In this document: piece by piece, positions 8,774-16,775 of the stretch
Numbering within the stretch: position 1 is the stretch's first letter
How the letters are laid out: every line of letters starts with the position of its first letter
Assembly: GCF_002327185.1 (NCBI RefSeq)
Contig: NZ_CP018624.1
Coordinates: forward strand, 2,676,660-2,740,659
Length of the DNA stretch: 64,000 nucleotides
Direction: 5' to 3'
From: Clostridium chauvoei
GTDB taxonomy: Bacteria > Bacillota > Clostridia > Clostridiales > Clostridiaceae
Notes under the pieces: generated by a model
Databases searched by the model: none
The model's input: only the letters and a program-made list of their open reading frames with translations
What the model was told of the DNA's origin: nothing
Made by a program: the position numbers and the translations under genes

Positions 8774-11068
8774 CTATTTAAACTTTTCTATTTTCCACTC
8801 TTTTGGCAATAACGTTCTATATTTTAAGCTAAAATACCTATCATCTATAAGTAAAAGTCTCCCCTTATCTTCTTCAGTTCTAATTACTCTTCCAGCAGCT
8901 TGTAGCACTTTATTTATTCCTGGATATACGTATGCATAATCAAAGCCCTTATCGTCATAATAATCCTTTATTATATCCCCTTCTTTAGATATTCTAGGAA
9001 ATCCAACTCCAACAACTACACTACCTATAAGCATATCACCAGGTAAGTCTATACCTTCAGAAAATATTCCACCTACAACGCAAAAAGCTGTTATATTTTT
9101 ATTTTCCCTAAACTTGTTAATAAAAGCATCTCTATCTTCTTCCGACAAAGTATCTCCTTGGCAGAAAATATCTTCCTCTTGATAAAGCTCTACATATCTT
9201 GAATACACTTTATTCAAATAAGAGTATGATGGTAAAAAAACCATATAATTTCCACTATATTCACTAATGAATTTTTTAATTAACTTACATACATTATCTA
9301 TGTTTTTTTCTCTCATACTATATCTCATATTTAATGGATAACCATAGGTTTTAAAATTTTCTATTTTAAAAGGTGATGGTAATTTCATTCTATAACTTTT
9401 TTCATTGCCACCTAATAAATCTATATAGTAATTTAGTGGCGTTAAAGTAGCTGAAAATATTATTGTTGAATAACTTCCTCTTACTATGGAAGCTAAGTTC
9501 TTAGAAGGATTTACGCAAAATAACTTTACTTTTACTTCGCTTTTATCTAATTCTACTATAGTAACATACTCATTAGAATATAACTCTGAAATTGAAACAA
9601 AGCTTCTCATATCGAAATAAAGCTCTAATACGTCATTATACCCTTTTGTTCCTACTGCTTTGACTAAATATTCGTCTCCCTCTTTCAAAGCTATCCTAAG
9701 CAGCTTATATAGGTTCTTAAACTCTTCTTTTTGATATATGTTATCCTGTTCCATTTCTTGAACTTGTTTTCTTATTTTTATGAACTCTTTATTTATTGAA
9801 GATAAAGCCTTATATAATGTAGGTGCTATACCTTTTATTAACTTACTTACATTAAGAATATTACTTTTATATAGTTCTGCACTAAACATATCTCTAGCTC
9901 TATTAACTAAGTTATGTCCTTCATCTACTAATAATATATTGCTTTTTAAATCCTCTTCAAAAAATCTCTTTAATCTAACTCTAGGATCAAATGCATAATT
10001 ATAATCACATATTATTCCATCACACCATGAACTTAAATCTAATGATAATTCAAAAGGACATACCTCATACTTTTTGGCATACTTTTCTATTATCTCTCTA
10101 GTAAATCTTTTTTCATTTGATAACATCTCAAATATAATGTCATTTACTTTAGTAAAATAATTAACTGCATATCTACATTCATCAGGATTGCATGTTACTT
10201 TTTCTTGAAAGCATATTTTCTCCTTAGATGTTAAAGTTATATTTCTAAAATTTAACCCTTTATCTTCTAGTTTATTAAAGGCCTCTTCTGCTACAGTTCT
10301 TGTTATAGTCTTTGCTGTTAGATATATTATTCTCCTACCCATTCCGCTTCCTAATGCCTTCACAGCTGGAAATATCGTTGATATAGTCTTTCCTATTCCT
10401 GTAGGAGCTTGTGCAAATAAAACGCTCTTTTCTCTTATTGTATTGTAACAATTAACTGCTAAATCTCTTTGACCTTTCCTATAGGTTTCAAAAGGAAAAT
10501 CAAGTTTATTAATTGAATCATTTCTTAATACTTGAAGTTTACTACTAATTTTAATCCACCTACTATATTCTTTAACTATATAATCTATAAAACTAGTTAG
10601 TTCTTCTATATTAAATTCTTTATCAAAACTTTTTACTTCATTTGTTTCTATATTATAATAACTTAATCTAATAAAGATATTACTTAAATTATTTTCAACT
10701 AAATATATATATGAATAAAACTTTGCTTGTGCCCAATGCAATTCATTATAATCTTCATCTATCAAAGATAAATTTTTCATAGTTGACTTAATTTCTTCTA
10801 TTATTATCCTATTATCTTCTATTATTATCCCATCAGCTCTACCATCTACTTTTAATAAAGCATCTTCTATAGCAAAAGTATATTCTAATCTTACTTCCTT
10901 TTCATAATTAGAATATATCTTTTCATTACTAGCTTGTAATCTTTGATGTGCTAATGTCCCCTCTAAAGCTCTACTTTTACCTGTATATCTATCATCTAAA
11001 TGACCTGCTCTTAAAATATATTCAATTATCCCTCTAACTGATTCTCTAATTACAATTTTATTTTCCAT
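8774..11068 (-). CDS. DinG/Rad3-family ATP-dependent DNA helicase with N-terminal PD-(D/E)XK nuclease-like domain
   Basis: 764 residues. The N-terminal 180 residues look like a RecB/Cas4-type nuclease domain: GTLAHQRLQ (His41), VDGRADGI (Asp75) and EEIKST (Glu92, Lys94). A superfamily 2 helicase of the XPD/DinG group follows: Walker A APTGIGKT (221-228), four cysteines fitting an Fe-S cluster (C286, C293, C298, C337), DEGH box (382-385), GxxSEGIDLPGD in motif V, and QAAGRVIRTEEDKG (motif VI) near the C-terminus. Such proteins unwind DNA 5' to 3' in repair or in resolving structured DNA. The fused nuclease suggests combined unwinding and cutting. Alone in its transcription unit. Function inferred from domains only. 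Confidence 0.9.
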   Translation of the reverse strand: MENKIVIRESVRGIIEYILRAGHLDDRYTGKSRALEGTLAHQRLQASNEKIYSNYEKEVRLEYTFAIEDALLKVDGRADGIIIEDNRIIIEEIKSTMKNLSLIDEDYNELHWAQAKFYSYIYLVENNLSNIFIRLSYYNIETNEVKSFDKEFNIEELTSFIDYIVKEYSRWIKISSKLQVLRNDSINKLDFPFETYRKGQRDLAVNCYNTIREKSVLFAQAPTGIGKTISTIFPAVKALGSGMGRRIIYLTAKTITRTVAEEAFNKLEDKGLNFRNITLTSKEKICFQEKVTCNPDECRYAVNYFTKVNDIIFEMLSNEKRFTREIIEKYAKKYEVCPFELSLDLSSWCDGIICDYNYAFDPRVRLKRFFEEDLKSNILLVDEGHNLVNRARDMFSAELYKSNILNVSKLIKGIAPTLYKALSSINKEFIKIRKQVQEMEQDNIYQKEEFKNLYKLLRIALKEGDEYLVKAVGTKGYNDVLELYFDMRSFVSISELYSNEYVTIVELDKSEVKVKLFCVNPSKNLASIVRGSYSTIIFSATLTPLNYYIDLLGGNEKSYRMKLPSPFKIENFKTYGYPLNMRYSMREKNIDNVCKLIKKFISEYSGNYMVFLPSYSYLNKVYSRYVELYQEEDIFCQGDTLSEEDRDAFINKFRENKNITAFCVVGGIFSEGIDLPGDMLIGSVVVGVGFPRISKEGDIIKDYYDDKGFDYAYVYPGINKVLQAAGRVIRTEEDKGRLLLIDDRYFSLKYRTLLPKEWKIEKFK

Positions 11069-11137
11069 AGCATTCCTTATCTTTCTTACATATATACTAC
11101 TATTATAGCCAATATACTAATGTATCTCTATTTAAAT

Positions 11138-11171
11138 AAAAAAAATAACACAGAATACTCTGTGCTATTTT
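11138..11171 (-). terminator. Intrinsic terminator of the DUF1836 gene
   Basis: On the minus strand a stem AAATAGCACAGA / TCTGTGTTATTT is followed by a run of Ts. It lies immediately after the stop of the DUF1836 gene. Confidence 0.8.
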
Positions 11172-11175
11172 GAAA

Positions 11176-11766
11176 TTACTCTGAATGATATTCATTCACT
11201 ATTTTTTGAACCAGCTTTTTAATTGCACTTGCTTGTGCTATTAAAGACATTACTATTACGAAGGTTCTAATGCTATTTTCGTCTTTTTCATTTAAGTCTA
11301 ATTCAGAAATTATCTCATTTAATTTTTGTTCATCTACAGCTGGTGTAGCTAAAAAGTCTTTAAAACTTTCACTTTGTGTCTCTGCAAATATTTTATATGC
11401 TCTTTCCCATGATATTATGTCATCAGATCTATCATTTATTTCATTAAATGCAAGACTAAACACTTTTTTTATTTCTTCTGTAGTTAATACTGGCCTCATA
11501 TAACTCAAAAGAACTAATTGAACTAAATGAATCTTTGTATATCCTCTTTTTTTACCATCCTCTGGTTTAGTTATAACTTCACTTTTTATGTAATTTTGTA
11601 CTATGTTATTAGTGTATTTATCTTCTGTAAATTTATCATTTAAAAAATCTATAACTTGGGATAGAAAGAGGTCATACTTTGGTAGATCATCATAAGAAAC
11701 CATACTATTAGTTGACATTTCTTCTGCCAAATCTGTTATATAATTAGTATCAATTTTTTTTACCAT
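11176..11766 (-). CDS. DUF1836 domain protein
   Basis: 196 residues, cytosolic, largely alpha-helical. The central segment GYTKIHLVQLVLLSYMRPVLTTEE is typical of DUF1836, a family of unknown function in Firmicutes that has been likened to helix-turn-helix proteins. The N-terminal stretch (YDDLPKYDLFLSQVIDFLND) also matches the family pattern. It has its own terminator and a long upstream gap. Specific role unknown; a DNA-binding regulatory role is a guess. Confidence 0.75.
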   Translation of the reverse strand: MVKKIDTNYITDLAEEMSTNSMVSYDDLPKYDLFLSQVIDFLNDKFTEDKYTNNIVQNYIKSEVITKPEDGKKRGYTKIHLVQLVLLSYMRPVLTTEEIKKVFSLAFNEINDRSDDIISWERAYKIFAETQSESFKDFLATPAVDEQKLNEIISELDLNEKDENSIRTFVIVMSLIAQASAIKKLVQKIVNEYHSE

Positions 11767-12153
11767 TATCTATCCACCTCTCACACGTTTAATATTATAT
11801 ATATAATATCTCTTTAAAATTTATTATATAGTACCTATAAACTTATTACAAGTTAATTTTGCCTATTTTATTTTACTACACATTTCAACTTTACTATAGT
11901 TTATCTATATAAGTGCATTACAATACGCCTAAATCCCCTTTATTTATATCATATTCTTTATTACTTAATAACTTTTTATATTTTCGACATAAACTTTTCT
12001 ATTACTACATAATATTATTTTTACATTTTTTTCTTGTTTTGTAAGCCGATTTTTTAATTTTTAATCAATTTGCTTATTTATTTTACTTATAAAGCTAGAG
12101 GACAAGCCACTTAACAAGACTATGTATTTTTTGGAAATTTTCTAATAAACCTA
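11767..12153. other. Long AT-rich intergenic region upstream of abrB
   Basis: Part of a 549-bp gap between the divergent DUF1836 and abrB genes. No plausible coding frame. It contains the first copy of a 15-bp direct repeat (12080-12094). The rest is very AT-rich with no strong hairpin. Confidence 0.45.
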
Positions 12154-12194
12154 TTGACATTTCTAATTTATGGTAGTATATTTTACTTATAAAG
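12080..12194 (+). repeat. 15-bp direct repeat, copies exactly 100 bp apart, upstream of abrB
   Basis: ATTTTACTTATAAAG occurs at 12080-12094 and again at 12180-12194. The second copy overlaps the -10 box and start site of the upstream abrB promoter. This may be an operator pair. Confidence 0.6.
12154..12182 (+). promoter_or_regulatory. abrB distal promoter, sigma-A type
   Basis: Perfect TTGACA (12154-12159), 17-bp spacer, TATATT (12177-12182). Confidence 0.8.
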
Positions 12195-12244
12195 TTTCGC
12201 ATATAAAAAATTTGTAAATTTTAAATAAATTTATCATTTTAATA

Positions 12245-12273
12245 TTGACTTTTAATTACATATTTAGTAATAT
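12245..12273 (+). promoter_or_regulatory. abrB proximal promoter, sigma-A type
   Basis: TTGACT (12245-12250), 17-bp spacer, TAATAT (12268-12273). Start site expected near 12280, giving a short leader to the ribosome site AAGGAGG. Confidence 0.7.
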
Positions 12274-12315
12274 TAAGTTACAAGATGTCGAAACTTGTTT
12301 TAAGGAGGAAATATT

Positions 12316-12555
12316 ATGAAATCAACTGGAGTTGTAAGAAGAGTAGACGAATTAGGAAGAATCGTTATTCCTATAGAATTAAGAAGAACATTAGATATCG
12401 CTGAAAAGGATGCTTTAGAAATATACGTAGATGGTGAACAAATTATATTAAAGAAATATGAACCAGCTTGTATCTTCTGTGGCGATGCTAGAGACGTAGT
12501 TAACTACAAAGGTAAGAACATTTGCGAAAAGTGTTTAGCTGAATTAAAGAAATAA
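12316..12555 (+). CDS. abrB: AbrB-type transition-state regulator with C-terminal zinc-finger-like cysteines
   Basis: 79 residues. The N-terminal 45 residues are an AbrB/SpoVT swapped-hairpin DNA-binding domain (STGVVRRVDELGRIVIP and RRTLDI). The C-terminus has two CxxC pairs (C52/C55, C70/C73), an arrangement frequent in clostridial AbrB homologues and likely to bind zinc. Family members repress stationary-phase and sporulation genes as dimers or tetramers. Strong AAGGAGG ribosome site, two tandem sigma-A promoters and an upstream direct repeat suggest high and regulated expression, possibly by itself. Which genes it controls cannot be read from this window. Confidence 0.93.
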   Translation: MKSTGVVRRVDELGRIVIPIELRRTLDIAEKDALEIYVDGEQIILKKYEPACIFCGDARDVVNYKGKNICEKCLAELKK

Positions 12556-12598
12556 TCTTTTTATTCGTACATACCACTTTACTTTAAAGTTCTTAAGT

Positions 12599-12638
12599 AA
12601 ACACCCCCATTAGTAAAATTAACTAATAGGGGTGTTTT
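12599..12638. terminator. Terminator between convergent abrB and rsmI
   Basis: Stem AAACACCCC/GGGGTGTTT with inner ATTAGT/ACTAAT (one mismatch), followed on the plus strand by TTTTATTATA. Confidence 0.8.
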
Positions 12639-12639
12639 A

Positions 12640-13485
12640 TTATATATTCATAGAATACTTATATATTTCTTTTTTAGGTACTCCTCTTTCCTTTGCAACT
12701 CTTTTTATAGCCTCTTTTTTATCTATTCCGGATTCCATAACCTTTAAAATATGTTCTTCTACCGTTAAGTCTATCCATAAAGAGTCTCTTTCTGCTTTTA
12801 ATTCTTCTTCTGATTTTCCTTCTATAACTAAGACAAATTCACCTCTAGGCTTATTAGCAACAAAGTGTTCTATCCCTTCTGTTATTGTGCCTCTATATAT
12901 TTCTTCATGTAGTTTTGTTAATTCTCTACATATTGCTATTTTTCTATCTCCTAAATTATCTTTTAAATATGTCAAAGTTTCTAAAAGTCTATGTGGTGCT
13001 TCATAAAATATTAATGTGTCTTTTACATTTAGAAGTTCTTCTATTACTGGTTTTCTTTCTTTGTTTTCTCTTGGTAAAAACCCTCTAAAAACAAACTTTG
13101 TTGTATCTATCCCTGAATATACCAAAGCTGTAGTTATTGCTGTAGCTCCAGGTAAAACTTCAAAATCTATTCCACGCTCAATACATTTTAATACAACAAC
13201 ACTTCCTGGATCTGAAATACCAGGTGTTCCTGCATCTGTTACCAAAGCAACATTTAAACCTTCTTCTAGTTTATTTATTATATCTTCACTTTTGCCTTGC
13301 TCATTATGTTGATGATAACTAAATAAACTCTTCTTTATGTTAAAGTGATTTAAAAGCTTTAAACTTTGTCTCGTATCTTCTGCTGCAATAATATCCGCAT
13401 TTTCTAAGACTTCTAACGCCCTAAGTGTTATATCCTTTAAATTTCCTATAGGTGTTGGTACTAAATATAACTTTCCTACTGACAC
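12640..13485 (-). CDS. rsmI: 16S rRNA (cytidine-1402-2'-O)-methyltransferase
   Basis: 281 residues, the normal length. It methylates the ribose of C1402 in the 16S decoding centre using S-adenosylmethionine. Family marks: YLVPTPIGNLKDIT at the N-terminus, AAEDTRQS, SYHQHNE, VTDAGTPGISDPG and YEAPHRL. It starts at GTG 13485 with AGAGGGAT 4 bases upstream, only 2 bases after the stop of the preceding methyltransferase gene, so the two form an operon. Confidence 0.95.
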   Translation of the reverse strand: MSVGKLYLVPTPIGNLKDITLRALEVLENADIIAAEDTRQSLKLLNHFNIKKSLFSYHQHNEQGKSEDIINKLEEGLNVALVTDAGTPGISDPGSVVVLKCIERGIDFEVLPGATAITTALVYSGIDTTKFVFRGFLPRENKERKPVIEELLNVKDTLIFYEAPHRLLETLTYLKDNLGDRKIAICRELTKLHEEIYRGTITEGIEHFVANKPRGEFVLVIEGKSEEELKAERDSLWIDLTVEEHILKVMESGIDKKEAIKRVAKERGVPKKEIYKYSMNI

Positions 13486-13487
13486 TT

Positions 13488-14237
13488 TTATCCCTCTCTT
13501 CCATATATCTCATTTAATTCTTTACTATAAGTTCCATCTTCATTATATACATATAAAGGTGCATCCCACTTTAAAAATGCTCCCCCATCTCGTTGCCCTT
13601 CTACAAGTACTATATTAGGTGCCTTTTTAGGGTTAGGTTGAATCATCTTCACTCTCTTTGGCTCTATATTATACTTTCTCATAAGCTCAAATATGTCTAT
13701 TAGCCTTTCTGGCCTATGTACTATATACATACGTCCATTGTCCTTAAGAAGCCTTCTAGAAGCTATTATAACGTCTTCTAGCCTACACATAATTTCATGT
13801 CTAGCTATAGCTAATTTATCATTAGGATTTAAAATCCCTGCATTATTCAATTTATATGGTGGATTTACAGTAAGTACATCAAATTTACCTAAAGTATCTA
13901 ATAACTTTTTATCTTTTAAATCTCCACACTTAAATTTAATTTTTTCTTGAAGATTATTATACTTAACGCTTCTTTTTGCCATTTCAACCATATCTTCTTG
14001 AATTTCTAATCCAACTACTTGATTAGGCTCATATTTACCATAAACTAAAAAAGGTACTATTCCTGTTCCCGTACATATATCTATAACTCTATGTTTCTTT
14101 TTAATATTAGCAAAATCAGATAAAAGTACTGCATCTACTCCAAATCTAAATCCGCTCTTCTTTTGAATTAAATGAAGTCCCTTCAACTGTAGATCATCTA
14201 TTGATTCATCTTCTAATAGTTGTACTGTATTTTCCAT
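13488..14237 (-). CDS. tRNA1(Val) (adenine-37-N6)-methyltransferase-like (TrmN6/YabB)
   Basis: 249 residues, class I SAM-dependent methyltransferase: SAM-binding VIDICTGTGIVPFLV (51-65) and catalytic NPPY (125-128), the signature of amino-group methylation of adenine. In Bacillus the homologue yabB neighbours the rsmI homologue (yraL/yabC area), and the same pairing is seen here with a 2-base gap. The likely target is A37 of a tRNA, but this is inferred from homology. Confidence 0.88.
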   Translation of the reverse strand: MENTVQLLEDESIDDLQLKGLHLIQKKSGFRFGVDAVLLSDFANIKKKHRVIDICTGTGIVPFLVYGKYEPNQVVGLEIQEDMVEMAKRSVKYNNLQEKIKFKCGDLKDKKLLDTLGKFDVLTVNPPYKLNNAGILNPNDKLAIARHEIMCRLEDVIIASRRLLKDNGRMYIVHRPERLIDIFELMRKYNIEPKRVKMIQPNPKKAPNIVLVEGQRDGGAFLKWDAPLYVYNEDGTYSKELNEIYGREG

Positions 14238-14317
14238 CTTATCATCCTTTATTTTCTTTTTTCTAAATTATAACCTAAGGAATATTAATTTACAATTAAC
14301 AGAATTTAACTTAAATA

Positions 14318-14344
14318 AACTCCGGCCATTTTAGACCGGAGTTT
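14318..14344 (-). terminator. Terminator of the NlpC/P60 gene
   Basis: Stem AAACTCCGG/CCGGAGTTT with a 10-base loop, just beyond the stop of the wall hydrolase. The following sequence is TTTATTTAAG, so the T tract is weak. Confidence 0.65.
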
Positions 14345-14362
14345 TACTTGCTAAACTATTAA

Positions 14363-15613
14363 TTATTCTATTATTCTTCTAGCTGCGTAGAATGAAGTAA
14401 CTGGTGATACTTTTACTCTATCTCCTGGTTGAGGAGCATGAATATAACTTCCGCCACCTACATAAATACCAACATGATCTCCACCATATGTGAATACTAA
14501 GTCACCTGGTTGTAATTCACCTTGTGATACAGCTCTACCTTGTCCAATTTGTGAATAAGTAGTTCTTGTAATTTCAATTCCTGCTGCATTTCTATAAACA
14601 TAGCTTGTAAATCCAGAACAGTCAAATGTATCTGGACCAGTTGCTCCATATACATAAGGAGTACCTAAGAAGTTATATGCATAACTAACTATACCTGAAG
14701 CTGATCCACTTACAGTAGCATTATCCCCTCTATTTGGTATACTTGGTTTATTAGCTTCTGCTTGAGCCTTAGCTTCTGCTTCAGCCTTAGCTTCTAAATC
14801 AGAAATTCTTACTTTAGCAGCTTCAATAGCATTATTTACTTCTTCAATTACAGTAGGACTCTTAAGCTGATTATCTCTAACGCTTCTTAATTGATCAATA
14901 GCACTTTGAATCTCATTAATTGAATTTGATGAAGTTAATACCGTTAATTGGTGATCTACTATCTTTCTCTCTGCAATTGATAAGAATTCAGCATCAAACT
15001 TAGTTTGCTCTTCTTTAGCAGTATTAATTAGAACTTCTTGTTCCTTCTTTTTAACTTCAAATTCTTGTAAAGCCTTTTGAGTTTCATCATTTACTTTAAC
15101 TATTTCATCATTTTTTTCTTCTAATGACGAAATCTTATTATTCATCTTTTCTTGCTTGTCCAATAAATCTTTTACAACCTTCTTATCAATATTAACTAAT
15201 CTAGTTGTAGAATCTAATTTAGATATGAAATCGCTAAAGCTTTCTGCACTAAAGACAATTGATAAGTAACTACTTTGTCCACCTGACTTATATAGTTCTC
15301 TTAATCTTTTTCCTAAAATCTCTTCTCTTTCTCCGATTTCAACCTTTGATGCATCGATTTCTTTTGTAGTGTTTTCAATTTCCTCTTTTATATCTTGCAT
15401 CTCTTTTTTATTATTTTCCACCTTTTCAACAAGTGGATCTATTTCCATATTTAATTTGTATATTTCACCTTGAATGTCATTAATCTTCTTAGTTATTTCT
15501 TCATATTTCTTTTGACTTTCCGTAACTTCCTGGTTTGGTGTTGCAAAGGCCGGCACTCCTGAAGTTAATACTAAAACTCCGGCAATAACTGCTGATAAAA
15601 TTCTTTTTCTCAT
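14363..15613 (-). CDS. Secreted peptidoglycan hydrolase, coiled coil plus NlpC/P60 domain
   Basis: 416 residues from ATG 15613. The same frame stays open for 26 more codons upstream, but those lie before or at the promoter, so this start is preferred. A signal peptide (MRKRILSAVIAGVLVLTSG, cleavage after PAFA) leads into a long coiled coil of about residues 30-230, then an Ala/Glu linker. The C-terminal NlpC/P60 endopeptidase has Cys in DCSGFTSYVY and His in DHVGIYVGG and SYIHAPQ. Such enzymes cut the D-Glu/diamino-acid bond in stem peptides during growth and division; the coiled coil resembles that of PcsB/CwlO-type proteins controlled by FtsEX. A sigma-A promoter and an unusual overlapping leader ORF precede it. 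Confidence 0.92.
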   Translation of the reverse strand: MRKRILSAVIAGVLVLTSGVPAFATPNQEVTESQKKYEEITKKINDIQGEIYKLNMEIDPLVEKVENNKKEMQDIKEEIENTTKEIDASKVEIGEREEILGKRLRELYKSGGQSSYLSIVFSAESFSDFISKLDSTTRLVNIDKKVVKDLLDKQEKMNNKISSLEEKNDEIVKVNDETQKALQEFEVKKKEQEVLINTAKEEQTKFDAEFLSIAERKIVDHQLTVLTSSNSINEIQSAIDQLRSVRDNQLKSPTVIEEVNNAIEAAKVRISDLEAKAEAEAKAQAEANKPSIPNRGDNATVSGSASGIVSYAYNFLGTPYVYGATGPDTFDCSGFTSYVYRNAAGIEITRTTYSQIGQGRAVSQGELQPGDLVFTYGGDHVGIYVGGGSYIHAPQPGDRVKVSPVTSFYAARRIIE

Positions 15614-15636
15614 ACGTATCCTGGTCCTTGGACCAT
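15610..15636 (-). CDS. Possible eight-codon leader peptide overlapping the wall hydrolase start
   Basis: ATG 15636 reads MVQGPGYV and stops at TGA 15612-15610, overlapping the hydrolase ATG (15613-15611) in an ATGA arrangement. The strongest ribosome site in the leader, GGAGAGGGGG (15646-15637), directly precedes this ATG. The hydrolase itself has only a weak AGGA 5 bases upstream. A small dyad GGTCC-AA-GGACC lies within the mini-ORF. Could be a coupling peptide or chance. Confidence 0.4.
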   Translation of the reverse strand: MVQGPGYV

Positions 15637-15662
15637 CCCCCTCTCCTACGTGATATGTTTTC

Positions 15663-15691
15663 ATTATAACACTTATGGAAAGCTTGGACAA
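15663..15691 (-). promoter_or_regulatory. Promoter of the NlpC/P60 gene
   Basis: TTGTCC (15691-15686), 17-bp spacer, TATAAT (15668-15663). Places the start near 15656, about 43 bases before the hydrolase ATG. Confidence 0.75.
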
Positions 15692-15699
15692 TGGTAAAT

Positions 15700-15957
15700 T
15701 TTTTAAAAGCGTGGTATTTAGGTAATGTAAATGTATACTATAGGCCTATGTATTTATATTTTTTACAATAGTTGCTAAAACCCAAATTCCCCCTTATCCC
15801 TAATAAACACTTGCTTTAGAGATATCGAATTCTTAGATTAGCCTTATATTAGTATTAATTTCCGTTTAAAATTTCTTAATTTTTTCTTAATATTTTATCC
15901 TTTTTGATAACCTTCTACAAAAATTATTTTATTCTCTATCATATCATATTAAATAGT
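15700..15957. other. Intergenic region between the wall hydrolase and a small membrane protein
   Basis: AT-rich, with no plausible coding frame. I looked for a c-di-AMP (ydaO/yuaA) riboswitch, which often precedes NlpC/P60 genes, and saw none of its GC-rich core. Confidence 0.4.
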
Positions 15958-15985
15958 AAAAGACACCACTAAATGATGTCTTTTT
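15958..15985. terminator. Hairpin after the 101-residue membrane protein gene
   Basis: Stem AAAAGACA-CCA / TGATGTCTTTT with one G-T pair. It lies directly after the stop of the minus-strand gene; T-rich on both sides. Confidence 0.6.
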
Positions 15986-15988
15986 TAA

Positions 15989-16294
15989 CTAGTACTTTTT
16001 ATACTTTTTCCCTAATTTATTTTGAAGTAAAGATGCTGTTACCATTACTATTATAAATATTACAACTATGTATTTAGACTGTTCTTCAAACATATAATCT
16101 AGACCACCTAATAAAAGTCCAGCTAACCCAACTATAATATTAAACTTTCCATTAAATGAAATGAATTTGTTAGTATCAGTATAAATTTGAACCTCTGACA
16201 TTAACTTTCTAATTTTTTTACTACTTAAAATTACTAAGCCGATAAGTATAAAACCTATACTAGCTACAATCATAACAATAGTACTTCCTCTCAC
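15989..16294 (-). CDS. Small membrane protein of unknown function
   Basis: 101 residues with three hydrophobic segments: about 5-24 (IVMIVASIGFILIGLVIL), 51-66 and 74-90. A short, partly charged loop lies between the first two and the C-terminus is Lys-rich (KYKKY), so the tail probably faces the cytosol. The start follows a GGAGG-type site (AGGAGGTACTAA). I do not recognise a family. Confidence 0.7.
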   Translation of the reverse strand: MRGSTIVMIVASIGFILIGLVILSSKKIRKLMSEVQIYTDTNKFISFNGKFNIIVGLAGLLLGGLDYMFEEQSKYIVVIFIIVMVTASLLQNKLGKKYKKY

Positions 16295-16385
16295 GTTTAG
16301 TACCTCCTCTATGTAATTTGCTTACAATTAATAACTATATACTAAATTAAAATATATAATTTTTCAATATTTATATAAAAATGTA

Positions 16386-16414
16386 TTGACATATTCCAAG
16401 TAAGTCACTATAAT
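16386..16414 (+). promoter_or_regulatory. Consensus promoter of tRNA-Pro
   Basis: Exact TTGACA (16386-16391), 17-bp spacer, exact TATAAT (16409-16414), 13 bases before the tRNA. Confidence 0.9.
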
Positions 16415-16427
16415 AAGTTATGTGCTA

Positions 16428-16503
16428 CGGGGTGTGGCGCAGATGGGAGCGCGCGTGGTTTGGGACCATGAGGTCGCAGGTTCAATCCCTGTCACCCCGA
16501 CCA
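16428..16503 (+). tRNA. tRNA-Pro (anticodon TGG)
   Basis: 76 bases including an encoded CCA. Acceptor CGGGGTG pairs with CACCCCG, D-stem GCGC/GCGC, anticodon stem CGTGG/CCATG with loop TTTGGGA, and TTCAATC in the T-loop. Stand-alone gene with its own consensus promoter and terminator. Confidence 0.95.
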
Positions 16504-16536
16504 AAAGCTAGGTAAGAATTTACCTAGCTTTTTTTA
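16503..16536 (+). terminator. tRNA-Pro terminator
   Basis: Stem AAGCTAGGTAA/TTTACCTAGCTT followed by a T run. Its end touches the stop codon of a small ORF on the other strand. Confidence 0.9.
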
Positions 16537-16662
16537 TTTGTTAAAATTGTTTTCTATATATTCCTCCCCTTCTGTAAATCTCTCTTCCACACCAATAGCC
16601 TTAAAAATAGACAATACTATAGGGATAATTGCAATATAAATAAAAAATACTAATAGTGGCAT
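16534..16662 (-). CDS. Predicted 42-residue single-pass membrane protein
   Basis: ATG 16662 with AGAAGGGGAG about 7 bases upstream opens a 42-codon frame to TAA 16536-16534. The product begins MPLLVFFIYIAIIPIVLSIF, a clear membrane helix of about 20 residues, followed by an acidic tail (GVEERFTEGEEYIENN). Ribosome site, codon use and helix-plus-tail design look real. It is convergent with tRNA-Pro and its stop lies in the terminator of that gene. No family recognised; small membrane proteins often regulate larger membrane partners, but nothing here identifies one. Confidence 0.6.
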   Translation of the reverse strand: MPLLVFFIYIAIIPIVLSIFKAIGVEERFTEGEEYIENNFNK

Positions 16663-16775
16663 ATCTATCTCCCCTTCTAAATTTATAAATTAAGTAATAT
16701 TATTTAATAAAAATATAGATACTAATTGTATATTAAAATTTACTTATGTTTGTAATTTTTTCTTGGAGGTATACA

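Noticed and set aside
15614..15957. Possible c-di-AMP (ydaO/yuaA) riboswitch ahead of the NlpC/P60 gene
   Set aside because: None of its conserved GC-rich core is present, and the promoter sits too close to the gene for a leader of that size.
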